Source: Synechococcus sp. RS9909
GTDB taxonomy: Bacteria > Cyanobacteriota > Cyanobacteriia > PCC-6307 > Cyanobiaceae
Length of the DNA: 64,000 nt
Reading direction: 5' to 3'
Assembly: GCF_014279595.1 (NCBI RefSeq)
Contig: NZ_CP047943.1
Location: forward strand, 248,001 to 312,000
The position numbers and the translations under genes were made by a program. Positions 42,412-51,376 of the stretch are shown piece after piece. Position 1 is the stretch's first letter; the number at the start of each line of letters is the position of its first letter. The notes beneath the pieces were generated by a model that saw nothing but the letters and a program-made list of their open reading frames with translations, did no database searches and was not told the origin of the DNA.

Positions 42412-43460
42412 ACAGTGAACGTTCGAGGCCGGTGCTCGTCACCGGTGCGGCCGGTTTCATCGGTGCCGCCCTCTGCCAGCGCCTGTTGGAGCGCGGTGAT
42501 CGGGTGATCGGTATCGACAATCTCAATAGTTACTACGACCCGGCCCTCAAGCGGGCCCGCCTCGCTGAGGTGGAGGCCGTGACCGCTGCACCTGGCGCCG
42601 GTCGCTGGCGTTTTGAGCCGATCGCTCTTGAGGATGCTGACGCCCTGATGGCTCTGTTCGCAGCGGAGCGCCCAGCTGTGGTGGTGAATCTCGCCGCCCA
42701 GGCTGGCGTGCGCTACTCCCTCGACAATCCTGCTGCCTACATCCAGAGCAATCTGGTGGGCTTCGGGACCCTCCTGGAGGGCTGCCGTCACCACGGTGTG
42801 GAGAACCTGGTCTATGCCTCCAGCAGTTCCGTGTATGGCGGCAACCGGAACCTGCCTTTCCACGAGCAGCAACCGGTGAATCACCCGGTGAGCCTTTATG
42901 CCGCCAGCAAGAAGGCCAATGAGTTGATGGCCCACACCTACAGCCATCTCTACGGTCTGCCCGCCACCGGTCTGCGCTTTTTCACTGTGTATGGCCCTTG
43001 GGGCCGCCCCGACATGGCACCGATGCTGTTCGCCAAGGCGATCCTGGCCGGTGAGCCGATCAAGGTGTTCAACCACGGCCGCATGCAGCGGGATTTCACC
43101 TACATCGACGACATCGTGGAAGGGGTGTTGCGCTGCTGCGACAAGCCGGCCACTGCCAATCCCAGCTTCGATCCGCTCGCTCCCGATCCCGCCACGGCGG
43201 CAGCCCCCCATCGGCTGTTCAACATCGGCAACAGCGAGCCGATTGAGCTGCTGCGCTTCATCGAGGTGATGGAGCAGGCCTTCGGCCGGGAGGCGATCAA
43301 AGACTTTCAGCCGATGCAGCCGGGCGATGTGGTCGCCACCGCAGCCGACACAACCGCCCTGGAGGCCTGGGTGGGGTTCCGCCCTTCCACGCCGATCGCT
43401 GAGGGGGTGCAGCGGTTTGCTGACTGGTATCGGAACGTCTACAGCCCCCTTCAGTCGTAG
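42408..43460 (+). CDS. UDP-glucuronate 4-epimerase-like NAD-dependent epimerase
   Basis: A 350-residue extended SDR with TGAAGFIGAAL (NAD site), YASSSSVYGG (catalytic Ser/Thr region), the YAASKKANE catalytic Tyr-Lys pair and GRPDMAPMLFAKAI. The IDNLNSYYDPALKRARL segment is typical of UDP-glucuronate 4-epimerases, which make UDP-galacturonate. That agrees with the preceding ugd gene, to which it is coupled by ATGA. Other 4-epimerase or dehydratase activity is possible. Its 3' end overlaps the convergent zinc-finger gene by 10 bases. Confidence 0.9.
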   Translation: MNSERSRPVLVTGAAGFIGAALCQRLLERGDRVIGIDNLNSYYDPALKRARLAEVEAVTAAPGAGRWRFEPIALEDADALMALFAAERPAVVVNLAAQAGVRYSLDNPAAYIQSNLVGFGTLLEGCRHHGVENLVYASSSSVYGGNRNLPFHEQQPVNHPVSLYAASKKANELMAHTYSHLYGLPATGLRFFTVYGPWGRPDMAPMLFAKAILAGEPIKVFNHGRMQRDFTYIDDIVEGVLRCCDKPATANPSFDPLAPDPATAAAPHRLFNIGNSEPIELLRFIEVMEQAFGREAIKDFQPMQPGDVVATAADTTALEAWVGFRPSTPIAEGVQRFADWYRNVYSPLQS

Positions 43461-43915
43461 AAACGTTTGCCGTCAACCCTTTTCTGACGATGGCGGCGCG
43501 CTTCGCGTCGGGTGTATTCGCTCACTGTGGGGTTGGCCGCGATCGGATCCACATGGGCGACCTGCTCCCACAGCTCTCGAGGCGCCCAGCGCACGGTGTG
43601 CTCCACCCGGTCGTGTTTGGTGATGTGGCACCAGCGGGAGGAGCCGCATTTGGGGCAGAAGAGTTCTTCCAGCCACTCATTGCTCAGCACCAGCACCGGG
43701 TAGGCATTGATCACCAGCTGGGCTCTCTTGGCTGACATTCCCCGGCGTTGGAGTTCCTCGGCACTGAGCAGGTGGAGGTAGTACTTCTTGCCGTTCCCTT
43801 CGATCTTCTGCTCGGGATGGGCTGGGCAGAACAGTTCCCTGCGTTTGGGGCGGCGATCGCGGCGGCTCCGGGTCGGCTGGCTCTGATCAGGACGTCCCTT
43901 TGGGGAAGTGACCAT
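43451..43915 (-). CDS. conserved cyanobacterial zinc-finger-like protein, unknown function
   Basis: A 154-residue basic protein. Possible metal sites are FCPAHPEQ (C and H) and LFCPKCGSSRWCHITKH, a CxxC followed by C and H residues. The N-terminal 25 residues are rich in Arg/Pro/Ser, and the end is basic (RREARRHRQKR). It has no signal or membrane segment. The mix of zinc ribbon and basic ends suggests nucleic-acid binding, but I do not recognise a named family. Confidence 0.75.
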   Translation of the reverse strand: MVTSPKGRPDQSQPTRSRRDRRPKRRELFCPAHPEQKIEGNGKKYYLHLLSAEELQRRGMSAKRAQLVINAYPVLVLSNEWLEELFCPKCGSSRWCHITKHDRVEHTVRWAPRELWEQVAHVDPIAANPTVSEYTRREARRHRQKRVDGKRFYD

Positions 43916-44007
43916 GGTCAGCTTGCTGCAAAATCCAGCCTATGAGGCCGAGGCGACATCGACTCTCCTCTCGCTGAAACCAATCAGGATCAATGCGTTA
44001 TTGGCAT

Positions 44008-44033
44008 AAAAAACCCGGATGCAGAGATCCGGG
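44008..44033 (-). terminator. rho-independent terminator of the psbEFLJ operon
   Basis: On the minus strand a perfect 7-bp stem (CCCGGAT/ATCCGGG, 44014-44020 with 44027-44033) with a 6-base loop is followed at once by six T residues (44008-44013). It stands 31 bases downstream of the psbJ stop. Confidence 0.88.
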
Positions 44034-44063
44034 GGCTGAGATTGAGGTCCAACGGGCTGAGGT

Positions 44064-44264
44064 TCAGGCGGAACCGACGCCGGTGTAGGAGCCGTAGAAG
44101 AAGAGGCCCACCACGAAGATCACGGCCATGCCGCCGGCGGTGGCCACAAGCCAGAGGGGAAGGGCACCCTCGGTCCAGCGGGAGCGCCAGGCCACCGCAG
44201 GTCGACCGTCGGGGAGGCGATCGGGAATGCGACCGTCAGGCAGATTGGATTTCTTGCCGCTCAT
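44064..44264 (-). CDS. psbJ: photosystem II protein J
   Basis: A 66-residue single-span thylakoid protein with a cytoplasmic N-terminus and the transmembrane segment [25 protein letters not shown] ending [10 protein letters not shown]. It supports electron flow and PSII assembly near cytochrome b559. The N-terminal ~25 residues (rich in Pro, Asp and Arg) are longer than in many PsbJ. Last gene of the psbEFLJ operon. Confidence 0.96.
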   Translation of the reverse strand: MSGKKSNLPDGRIPDRLPDGRPAVAWRSRWTEGALPLWLVATAGGMAVIFVVGLFFYGSYTGVGSA

Positions 44265-44276
44265 GGGGTCAGTTCC

Positions 44277-44396
44277 TCAGTTGAAGAAGTAGCTGGAGAA
44301 CAGGATCCCGGTGGTGAACACCAGCAGCAACCCCAGATAGAGGCTGGTGCGGTTCAGTTCCACCGGCAGGTTGTTCGGATTCGGGTTGCGCTGCAT
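44277..44396 (-). CDS. psbL: photosystem II protein L
   Basis: A 39-residue PSII subunit, the exact family length: [20 protein letters not shown] followed by a membrane segment ([18 protein letters not shown]). Its N-terminus lies at the quinone side of PSII. It lies between psbF and psbJ, the conserved order. Confidence 0.97.
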   Translation of the reverse strand: MQRNPNPNNLPVELNRTSLYLGLLLVFTTGILFSSYFFN

Positions 44397-44417
44397 GGGA
44401 AGGGTCCGAAGAGGAAA

Positions 44418-44555
44418 TCAGCGGCGGATGAACTGCATGGCAGCCAGAGCACCGAGGAAGAACACCGTGGGGATGCCCAGGGTGTGCACAGCGAGCCAGC
44501 GCACCGTGAAGATCGGGTAGTTGCGCGGCGTGGACGTGGCGGATGATTGGGTCAT
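44418..44555 (-). CDS. psbF: cytochrome b559 beta subunit
   Basis: A 45-residue thylakoid protein with the heme-ligand H24 in [15 protein letters not shown], followed by the membrane segment to AMQFIRR. Pairs with PsbE to bind one heme in PSII. It starts three bases after the psbE stop. Confidence 0.97.
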   Translation of the reverse strand: MTQSSATSTPRNYPIFTVRWLAVHTLGIPTVFFLGALAAMQFIRR

Positions 44556-44558
44556 GGC

Positions 44559-44807
44559 TTATTGCAGGCGCAGGTCGAGCTGGGACTTGCCTTCATAGCG
44601 CTGGCTCACAACGGGAGCTTTACTTTCCGAGGCCTGGAAATAGGCGTCGGGGCGGGGTGTGCCGAAGGCGTCGTAGGCGAGGCCAGTGGACACGAACAGG
44701 AACCCGGCGAGGAAAATCGCGGGCAGGGTCACGGCGTGGATCACCCAGTAACGGATGCTGGTGATGATCTCAAAAAACGGGCGTTCCCCGGTGGAGCCGG
44801 CGGCCAT
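44559..44807 (-). CDS. psbE: cytochrome b559 alpha subunit
   Basis: An 82-residue PSII subunit with heme-ligand H24 in [12 protein letters not shown] and a single membrane span, ending with the lumenal part [14 protein letters not shown]. First gene of psbEFLJ, downstream of ycf48 and rubA on the same strand. Confidence 0.97.
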   Translation of the reverse strand: MAAGSTGERPFFEIITSIRYWVIHAVTLPAIFLAGFLFVSTGLAYDAFGTPRPDAYFQASESKAPVVSQRYEGKSQLDLRLQ

Positions 44808-44897
44808 GGCTTCGGGCGTATCAGCTTGGCGATCCTAAGGCGCGATGCTGGAGGGCCGGGGCTGGCTGAGGCGCTTGGTTACACAGCGTTGTGGCGC

Positions 44898-45890
44898 TCA
44901 GCCCTGCCAGCGCAGCAGCACCCCCCGTTCGCCGAGCAGGAAGATCTTGCCGTCGCTCTCTTCGAATCGGGTGAAGTTGGTGGGCTGTTCAGCGCCCACG
45001 GGATCCCGTTGCCAGCTCTCGCCGCCATCGCGGCTCATCAGCAGGGTGCCGTTGCCGCCACCGGCCCAGATGGCGCCATCGGGGGTCCAGGCCAGATCCA
45101 TGTAGCCGTAGCCATTGGTGATCGGAATGATCGGCTTGCTCCAGCTTTCGTTGTTGCCGCGCTCGGTGTTGAAACGAATCTGGGCGCCGCGCGCCAGCAT
45201 CCAGAGATTGCCGTCGGGCTGATAGCCGATGCTCTGCAGCCGCTGACTGCTCACCCGTTGGTGCACCTGCCACACATCCTGGCCGGGATCCCAGCTGGCA
45301 TAGAAGTTGCCCAGGCTGCTGACGCTCACGTAGCGACCGTCATCGCTGCGGCGCAGATCACGCACGGCGCCGGCGGCATCGCTCACTTCCGCTTCCCAGC
45401 TGCCGCCGCCATCGCGGCTGCGATACACAGCCCCCACGTTGGTGGCCAGTTCGGCAGTGTTGGGGCCGAGGGCTGTGATCAGATAGGGCTCGCCGGGCAG
45501 CTTGGTGTCGAGGAACAGACGGGTCCAGTTGTTGCCGCCGTCAGTGCTGTGCATCAGCAGGCCGGGCTGGCCGGCGATCCAGCCGTCCTTCCCGTCGAAG
45601 TCGATGCTGATCAAGCGGAAGTTCTCCTCCTCCGGCAGGTCCAGGCTGCGCTCACTCCAGCTGCTGCCGCCATCGTTGGTTTCCAGAATCATCCGATTGC
45701 TGCCCACCAGGAAGCCATGCTCGGCATCGGTGAAGGCCACATCGAGAGGGTTGGCCTTGGTTTGCAGGTCTATTGCCTGCCAGGGGCTGGTTTCCGCCGC
45801 CGCCAGGCGGGTGGACACGCAGCCGCCGAGGCCGAGGCCGAGGCAGGCCACGAGCAGCAGGTGGAGCAGGGGATGGAGCAGGCGCTTCAT
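44898..45890 (-). CDS. ycf48: photosystem II assembly factor Ycf48 (HCF136)
   Basis: Lumenal beta-propeller protein that binds precursor D1 and helps assemble the PSII reaction centre. It begins at the internal ATG 45888-45890 with a lipoprotein signal peptide (hydrophobic core, lipobox GLGGC, Cys24), as in cyanobacterial Ycf48. The propeller blades show the repeated pattern ETNDGGSSW, HSTDGGNNW, RSRDGGGSW and SRDGGESWQRD. 330 residues, complete. Position between rubA and psbE is the conserved PSII assembly cluster. Confidence 0.96.
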   Translation of the reverse strand: MKRLLHPLLHLLLVACLGLGLGGCVSTRLAAAETSPWQAIDLQTKANPLDVAFTDAEHGFLVGSNRMILETNDGGSSWSERSLDLPEEENFRLISIDFDGKDGWIAGQPGLLMHSTDGGNNWTRLFLDTKLPGEPYLITALGPNTAELATNVGAVYRSRDGGGSWEAEVSDAAGAVRDLRRSDDGRYVSVSSLGNFYASWDPGQDVWQVHQRVSSQRLQSIGYQPDGNLWMLARGAQIRFNTERGNNESWSKPIIPITNGYGYMDLAWTPDGAIWAGGGNGTLLMSRDGGESWQRDPVGAEQPTNFTRFEESDGKIFLLGERGVLLRWQG

Positions 45891-45924
45891 GACGGTCGCG
45901 ACGTGGGGCTGGGTCAACGAGGAC

Positions 45925-46329
45925 TCAGCGGAGGGAATACAGGGAGAGGAAAAAGGCGAAGGCGAGGGCGAGGCTGCCGAAGATCAACACATTCTTCTGG
46001 CCGGGCGTCAGCCGGTTCACCCCGAGGCCGTAGTTGAGGTTCTCTTCGAAACCACTGGCCTTCGTGCGCGGACCGATGTCGCGGAAGGCCCCCACCTTGC
46101 TGCGACACACCGGGCAGCGGAAGCTGATCGCGTCGAGGTCCTCGAAGGCGGTGCCGGCGGTGATTCCCAGCTTTTTCACCCCCTCATCGGGGTCATACAC
46201 ATAGCCGCAGCTCCGACACTCGAAGCGGTGGGTGCGCGGATCGCTGCTGACGCTGTCCTGTTCGGGAGCTTCGGTCGGCTGCTCTGGCACGGGAGCGCTC
46301 GGCTCCTGTGCTGGGGTCTCGTCGCTCAC
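45925..46329 (-). CDS. rubA: membrane-anchored rubredoxin
   Basis: A 134-residue protein required for PSII assembly in phototrophs. The rubredoxin iron site is C38/C41 ([15 protein letters not shown]) and C72/C75 ([12 protein letters not shown]), and a C-terminal membrane span follows (residues ~113-131). The first 30 residues are an acidic Pro/Glu-rich extension. The GTG at 46327-46329 is chosen because the longer frame upstream runs into the divergent ndhC promoter region and has no family content. Confidence 0.94.
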   Translation of the reverse strand: MSDETPAQEPSAPVPEQPTEAPEQDSVSSDPRTHRFECRSCGYVYDPDEGVKKLGITAGTAFEDLDAISFRCPVCRSKVGAFRDIGPRTKASGFEENLNYGLGVNRLTPGQKNVLIFGSLALAFAFFLSLYSLR

Positions 46330-46424
46330 CGCTGCTCGGCCTGGCCCCTCAACTCTATCGGGGGGCTCCAGGCAACAGAGTGCGGCAGCGAGTGTCAGAC
46401 TGCCTTGAGATCGGGCCTGCCCAG

Positions 46425-46787
46425 ATGTTTGCGCTGCCGGGTTATGACGCCTTTCTCGGTTTCCTGCTGATCGCGGCGGCGGTTCCGGTGCTGGCGTTGG
46501 TGACCAACAAGCTGTTGGCACCGCGCAGTCAGCAGGGGGAGCGGGAGCTCACCTACGAATCCGGCATGGAGCCGATCGGTGGTGCCTGGATTCAGTTCAA
46601 CATCCGCTACTACATGTTCGCGTTGGTCTTCGTGATCTTCGATGTGGAAACGGTGTTTCTCTATCCCTGGGCTGTGGCGTTTCACCGCCTCGGTCTGCTG
46701 GCGTTCATCGAGGCCCTGATCTTCATCGCCATCCTGGTGGTGGCCCTGGCCTACGCCTGGCGCAAAGGCGCCCTCGAGTGGAGCTGA
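46425..46787 (+). CDS. ndhC: NAD(P)H-quinone oxidoreductase subunit 3
   Basis: A 120-residue membrane subunit of the thylakoid NDH-1 complex (cyclic electron flow and respiration), exactly the family length. Visible features are three membrane spans, the [15 protein letters not shown] loop and [16 protein letters not shown]. The ATG 46425 is preceded by about 95 bases shared with the divergent rubA. First gene of ndhCKJ. Confidence 0.97.
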   Translation: MFALPGYDAFLGFLLIAAAVPVLALVTNKLLAPRSQQGERELTYESGMEPIGGAWIQFNIRYYMFALVFVIFDVETVFLYPWAVAFHRLGLLAFIEALIFIAILVVALAYAWRKGALEWS

Positions 46788-46790
46788 CCG

Positions 46791-47582
46791 ATGCCTGACC
46801 CAACCACCTCTTCGCTCCCCGCCACGCCATCCATCGATGCCGTGCGCGACCTGCGGGCCGCCAGCTGTGGTCCCGTCGCCGGTGCCGCTGAAGGGGCCCC
46901 TGCGGTGACCAGCGATCTGAGTGAGAACGTCATTCTCACCAGCCTCGATGACCTCCACAACTGGGCCCGCCTGAGCAGCCTCTGGCCTCTTCTCTATGGC
47001 ACCGCCTGTTGCTTCATCGAGTTTGCGGCCCTGATCGGTTCCCGCTTCGATTTCGACCGTTTCGGTCTGGTGCCCCGCAGTTCACCGCGCCAGGCTGACC
47101 TTCTGATCGTGGCGGGCACCGTGACGATGAAGATGGCCCCGGCGCTGGTGCGGCTCTACGAGCAGATGCCGGAGCCCAAGTATGTGATCGCCATGGGGGC
47201 CTGCACGATCACCGGCGGCATGTTCAGCGCCGACTCCACCACCGCGGTGCGCGGGGTCGACAAGCTGATCCCTGTGGATCTCTATCTCCCCGGCTGCCCG
47301 CCCCGCCCGGAAGCGATTTTCGATGCGGTGATCAAGCTGCGCAAGAAAGTGGCCAACGAATCGGTGGCGGATCGTCGTCAACTGCAGCAGACCCACCGCT
47401 ATTGCACGGTGCAGCACAGCATGCAGCGGATCGACCCAGCCGTGACCGGGGCTTACCTGCGGGCCGAAACCCAGGTGGCGGCCCTCAAGCCTGGGGCCGG
47501 TCTGGCGATGCCAGATCTCCCCGCATCCCAGCCTGAATCCGCCCCTGCGCTTGATCCCATCACCACTTCTGAGCCGTCATGA
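46791..47582 (+). CDS. ndhK: NAD(P)H-quinone oxidoreductase subunit K
   Basis: The subunit carrying the N2 iron-sulfur cluster of NDH-1. Cluster Cys are visible in [17 protein letters not shown] and [10 protein letters not shown]. It is 263 residues, with an N-terminal extension of about 40 residues and a variable C-terminal tail after RYCTVQHSM. The spacing to ndhC is three bases, and its stop overlaps the ndhJ start. Confidence 0.97.
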   Translation: MPDPTTSSLPATPSIDAVRDLRAASCGPVAGAAEGAPAVTSDLSENVILTSLDDLHNWARLSSLWPLLYGTACCFIEFAALIGSRFDFDRFGLVPRSSPRQADLLIVAGTVTMKMAPALVRLYEQMPEPKYVIAMGACTITGGMFSADSTTAVRGVDKLIPVDLYLPGCPPRPEAIFDAVIKLRKKVANESVADRRQLQQTHRYCTVQHSMQRIDPAVTGAYLRAETQVAALKPGAGLAMPDLPASQPESAPALDPITTSEPS

Positions 47583-48127
47583 GCGCCACCCCTGAGAAGC
47601 AACCGGTTGCCGATGCGGTCGTTCCCAGCGCGCCGGAGCCTGGTCCGGTCAGCCAGTGGCTGAGTCAACAGGGTTTTGAGCACGAGTGCTTGCCTGCTGA
47701 CCACATCGGTGTGGAGACCATCGGCGTGGAGGCGATCTTTTTGCCAGTCATCGCGGCTGCACTGAAGAGCCACGGCTTTGATTACCTCCAATGCCAGGGC
47801 GGCTACGACAAAGGGCCCGGCCAGCAATTGGTCTGTTTTTACCACCTGGTGGCGATGGCCGATGTGGTGGAAGGGCGCAGTGATGCCGTGCGGGAAGTGC
47901 GCCTCAAGGTGTTTCTCCCTCGGGAAGGCCAGCCCAGTGTTCCCAGCCTCTATGGCCTGTTTCGTGGAGCGGATTGGCAGGAGCGCGAAACCTTCGACAT
48001 GTTCGGCATTCAGTTTGAAGGCCACCCCCATCCCAAGCGTCTGTTGATGCCGGAAGACTGGAAGGGCTGGCCGCTGCGCAAAGACTATGTGCAGCCCGAT
48101 TTCTACGAAATGCAGGACGCTTACTGA
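47579..48127 (+). CDS. ndhJ: NAD(P)H-quinone oxidoreductase subunit J
   Basis: The 30-kDa-type peripheral-arm subunit of NDH-1, 182 residues. The family signature [27 protein letters not shown] is present, followed by [10 protein letters not shown]. Translationally coupled to ndhK by ATGA. Five bases separate its end from the convergent YvcK-like gene. Confidence 0.97.
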   Translation: MSATPEKQPVADAVVPSAPEPGPVSQWLSQQGFEHECLPADHIGVETIGVEAIFLPVIAAALKSHGFDYLQCQGGYDKGPGQQLVCFYHLVAMADVVEGRSDAVREVRLKVFLPREGQPSVPSLYGLFRGADWQERETFDMFGIQFEGHPHPKRLLMPEDWKGWPLRKDYVQPDFYEMQDAY

Positions 48128-48132
48128 CTCCT

Positions 48133-49470
48133 TCAGATGTCCCGTTTGTGCTTTCGATAAAACCGCATCACCGCCAGGGCCAGGCTGCGGGGATCGTGCC
48201 GAAGGGTGGCCGTGGGGCGTGCACCTTGCAGGGGTGCTTCCATCACGTCGTAACCCTCTGCTTCGAGATGGTGTCGGTCGCAGATCACCGGTTCGGCGCC
48301 CCGTTGGCGGTAATGACCGATCAAGGCAGACTCCGCCAGTTTCTCCTGGGCCAGCACGGCACCGAAGAGCCGTTGGCTGACGCCGAGTGAGGCCAGCTGG
48401 GCTTCGATCGCTCGCAGATGGCCAGCCACATCCAGGCCATCGGTTTCACCGGGCTGGGTCATCAGGTTGCAGATGTAGAGGCGTGGCGCCCGGCTCCGCT
48501 GGATCGCCGTGACCAGTTCCGGCACCAGCAGATTCGGCAGCAAGGAGGTGTACAGACTGCCGGGACCGAGCAGGATCAGATCGGCCTGGGCAATCGCCTC
48601 CAGGGCCCTGGGCAGAGCTGGTGGCTGCTCCGGTAGGCAACCCAGGCGCACGATCGGGCTCGGAGCATGGCCAATCGCTGATTCACCTTCAATCCGGCTG
48701 CCGTCCTCCAGCTCAGCCCAGAGACGCACATCCACATTGGTGGCGGGTACCACCTGCCCCTGCACCGCCAGCACCCTGCTGGAGGCGGTGATCGCCGTTT
48801 CCAGGCTGCCCGTGATTGCGGTGAGCGCTGAGAGAAACAGATTGCCGAAGCTGTGGCCCTCGAGGCCGCCTCCGGCGGAAAACCGATATTGGAACAGCTT
48901 GGTGAGAAGCGGCTCCTCGGTGGAGAGGGCCGCCAGGCAGTTGCGGATATCGCCGGGGGGTTGCACGCCCAGTTCCCGGCGCAGCACGCCGCTGCTGCCG
49001 CCGTCGTCGGCCACGGTCACAATCGCTGTGATGTGGCTGCTATAACGCTTCAGGCCGCTGAGCAGGGTGGAGAGGCCGGTGCCGCCTCCGATCGCCACGA
49101 TGTTGGGGCCCCGGTTCAGCCTGCTTTTCGCCCGCAGGGCATCCACGAGCACGGTGTCTTTTTCAGGCGCCAGGGCCTGTTGAATCGAGCCGAAGCTGCG
49201 GCTCTGCCCCCAGAGCACCAGGCCGATTCCCAGCAAGAGAACGAGAGGGCCGGTGATGCCGCGGGGCATCACCCGGGTGATCCAGCTCAGGGCTTCCTGG
49301 ATTGCCCAGAGAGCCCAGTAGATCGGTTGGAGATCGGCCCAGACCGCCGCTCCGAGCAGGGCCAGCACCAGGCCGATGCCGGAGGTCAGCACCCAGCGCT
49401 TCACCACCAGGCCCGGCTGCAGCCAGCGCACCGCCCGGCGAGACCGGCTCATCAGATCCCTCTGGCGCAT
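48133..49470 (-). CDS. YvcK-like (gluconeogenesis factor/CofD-like) protein with membrane anchor
   Basis: A 445-residue protein. The YvcK/CofD-like core starts at IVAIGGGTGLSTLLSGL, with VADDGGSSGVLRRELG, PPGDIRNCL, GHSFGNLFLSAL and GPGSLYTSLLPNLL. In Bacillus this family binds UDP-sugars and controls carbon metabolism and cell shape. About 125 N-terminal residues precede the core and hold two membrane spans (TSGIGLVLALLGAAVW and GPLVLLLGIGLVLWG), common in cyanobacterial members. The start is uncertain: ATG 49468-49470, ATG 49450-49452 with AGAGG upstream, or TTG 49546-49548. Confidence 0.85.
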   Translation of the reverse strand: MRQRDLMSRSRRAVRWLQPGLVVKRWVLTSGIGLVLALLGAAVWADLQPIYWALWAIQEALSWITRVMPRGITGPLVLLLGIGLVLWGQSRSFGSIQQALAPEKDTVLVDALRAKSRLNRGPNIVAIGGGTGLSTLLSGLKRYSSHITAIVTVADDGGSSGVLRRELGVQPPGDIRNCLAALSTEEPLLTKLFQYRFSAGGGLEGHSFGNLFLSALTAITGSLETAITASSRVLAVQGQVVPATNVDVRLWAELEDGSRIEGESAIGHAPSPIVRLGCLPEQPPALPRALEAIAQADLILLGPGSLYTSLLPNLLVPELVTAIQRSRAPRLYICNLMTQPGETDGLDVAGHLRAIEAQLASLGVSQRLFGAVLAQEKLAESALIGHYRQRGAEPVICDRHHLEAEGYDVMEAPLQGARPTATLRHDPRSLALAVMRFYRKHKRDI

Positions 49471-49657
49471 CGCCTGCTGCTGCCGCCGTTGGCTGCGGCG
49501 ACTGTCGCGGCGCGGGCTGCGTTGGGAAGGGGGGATCGACGAGGTCAAACGGTCGGTCGCAGTTCGGAGCCACTGGGACGACTGTAAGGACGCTGGGCCG
49601 CTGCACCACCCTTGGCAGGGACAGGCAGGATGGGCCTGTTTCTGCTGCCAGATCCTC

Positions 49658-50452
49658 GTGCCCAGTTCCGCTGTGGCCACCCCGGTGGTGGAGATGCGCA
49701 ACCTCACCATGCAGTGGGGTCCGAAGCCGGTGCTGGATCGGGTCAATCTGACGATGCAGCCCGGCGAGCGGTTGGCGGTGGTGGGGCCATCCGGCGCTGG
49801 CAAGTCGACCGTGCTGCGCTTGCTCGCAGGCCTGCAGCTGCCCACCTCCGGCGACCTGCACTTATTCGGTCAGCCCCAGATCTATCGCCGCCTCGATCAG
49901 CGCCAACCCCCCGATGTGCGCCTTGTGTTCCAGAACCCGGCCCTCCTGGCGTCGTTGACCGTGGAGGAGAACGTGGGTTTTCTGCTGAGTCGATTGGGGC
50001 GCATGCGGCCGGCGGAGATCCATACGCGAGTGATGCAATGCCTCGATGCGGTGGGCTTGAACGACGTGGCCGACAAATATCCCGGTCAGTTGAGTGGGGG
50101 CATGCAGAAACGGGTCAGCTTCGCCCGTGCCCTGATTGACGATCCGGATCGGCAGGAGGGGGCGATGCCCCTGTTGCTCTACGACGAGCCGACGGCGGGT
50201 CTTGATCCGGTGGCCTGCACCCGCATCGAAGACCTGATCATGACAACCACCACCGTCGCCAACGGGTGCTCGGTGGTGGTGAGTCATGTGCGCAGCACGA
50301 TCGAACGCTCGGCTGAGCGGGTGGTGATGCTCTATGCCGGACAGTTCCGCTGGGATGGCTCGATCGAGGAGTTCCGTCAGACCGACAACCCCTATGTGCG
50401 TCAGTTCAGGACGGGTAGTCTTCACGGGCCGATGCAGCCCTCTGAGCACTGA
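49658..50452 (+). CDS. ABC transporter ATPase, MlaF-type (phospholipid/lipid transport)
   Basis: A cytoplasmic ATPase of 264 residues with Walker A GPSGAGKST, a Q-loop in LVFQNPALL, the signature LSGGMQKRVSFARAL, Walker B LLLYDEPTAGLD and the H-loop SHV. The following gene encodes an MCE protein, so this is the ATPase of an Mla/TGD-type lipid importer or exporter. The permease is not in the window. Start options are GTG 49658, GTG 49673 and ATG 49694; ENxGFLLSR and similar motifs are unaffected. Confidence 0.9.
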   Translation: MPSSAVATPVVEMRNLTMQWGPKPVLDRVNLTMQPGERLAVVGPSGAGKSTVLRLLAGLQLPTSGDLHLFGQPQIYRRLDQRQPPDVRLVFQNPALLASLTVEENVGFLLSRLGRMRPAEIHTRVMQCLDAVGLNDVADKYPGQLSGGMQKRVSFARALIDDPDRQEGAMPLLLYDEPTAGLDPVACTRIEDLIMTTTTVANGCSVVVSHVRSTIERSAERVVMLYAGQFRWDGSIEEFRQTDNPYVRQFRTGSLHGPMQPSEH

Positions 50453-50457
50453 TCCCC

Positions 50458-51342
50458 ATGCGTCGCAGCGTTCGAGAAGCAATCGTCGGTTTTTCCATCG
50501 TGGGAGCGATTGCGGCTTTCGCCGGCGCCATGCTCTGGATGCGCGGCATCCGTCTCGGGGCGGAGACCTGGACGGTGACCGTCAGTTTTGACGACGCCGG
50601 CGGCCTGGATGCGCGCTCCCCGGTCACCTACCGGGGCATCCTGGTGGGCTCGGTTCGCTCGATCAACGTCACCCCGGAGGCGGTGTTGGCCACCCTCGAG
50701 ATCAATGAACCCGACCTGCGTCTGCCTCTGCCGGTGACGGCCAGCGTGGGTGCGGCGTCGCTGCTCGGCGGCGACGCCCAGGTGAATCTGATCAGCCAGA
50801 ACAAGCCGTTGCCGGCCGATGCGCCGCGGCCCAAGTCGAAGCGCTGCTCCGGCAGTTCCGTGCTGTGCGATGGCGCCCAGATCAGCGGCGTGGAGGCTCC
50901 CAGCCTGGATACGGTCACCGCCTCGATGCAACGGCTGCTGCAACAGGCCGAGCAGGAGAAGCTGGTGAGCAACCTGGTGGGGTCCACCAAGCAGTTCGAT
51001 GCCACGGCTGAAGACGTGCAGAAGCTGATCGAGCAGCTCAGCCGCGAAGTGGCCAGGGCTCAGCCCACGATCAACAACCTCAACAAGGCCACAGCGGAGG
51101 CCGCTGAAGCTTCCGTGCACATCAAGAACATCGCCGCTGCCTTCGACAATCCTCAGACAGTGAATCAGCTCAAGCAGACCGTGAGCAATGCCCGTTCGAT
51201 GACGCAGAAATTTGATGCGGTGGGCGGTGATGTGGAGAAGCTCACCTCCGACCCCACCTTCATGAAGGCGGTGCGGGATGTGACCATCGGCCTGGGTGCC
51301 TTCTTCCAGGAGCTCTATCCCGCCCAGACCAGCCAACCCTGA
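50458..51342 (+). CDS. MlaD-type MCE-domain protein
   Basis: A 294-residue periplasmic-side lipid-binding subunit. It has a membrane anchor (about residues 8-28), then the MCE domain (TVTVSFDDAGGLDARSPVTYRG, ILVGSVRSINVTPEA, SVGAASLLGGDAQVNLI). A long alpha-helical region (residues 155-270) follows that would form a tube or needle. Starts five bases after the ATPase gene. Together with it, this moves lipids between the inner membrane and the outer or thylakoid membrane. Confidence 0.92.
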   Translation: MRRSVREAIVGFSIVGAIAAFAGAMLWMRGIRLGAETWTVTVSFDDAGGLDARSPVTYRGILVGSVRSINVTPEAVLATLEINEPDLRLPLPVTASVGAASLLGGDAQVNLISQNKPLPADAPRPKSKRCSGSSVLCDGAQISGVEAPSLDTVTASMQRLLQQAEQEKLVSNLVGSTKQFDATAEDVQKLIEQLSREVARAQPTINNLNKATAEAAEASVHIKNIAAAFDNPQTVNQLKQTVSNARSMTQKFDAVGGDVEKLTSDPTFMKAVRDVTIGLGAFFQELYPAQTSQP

Positions 51343-51376
51343 AGCGGTTGCTGGTTGGTGTTCACCTGGCTGGTGG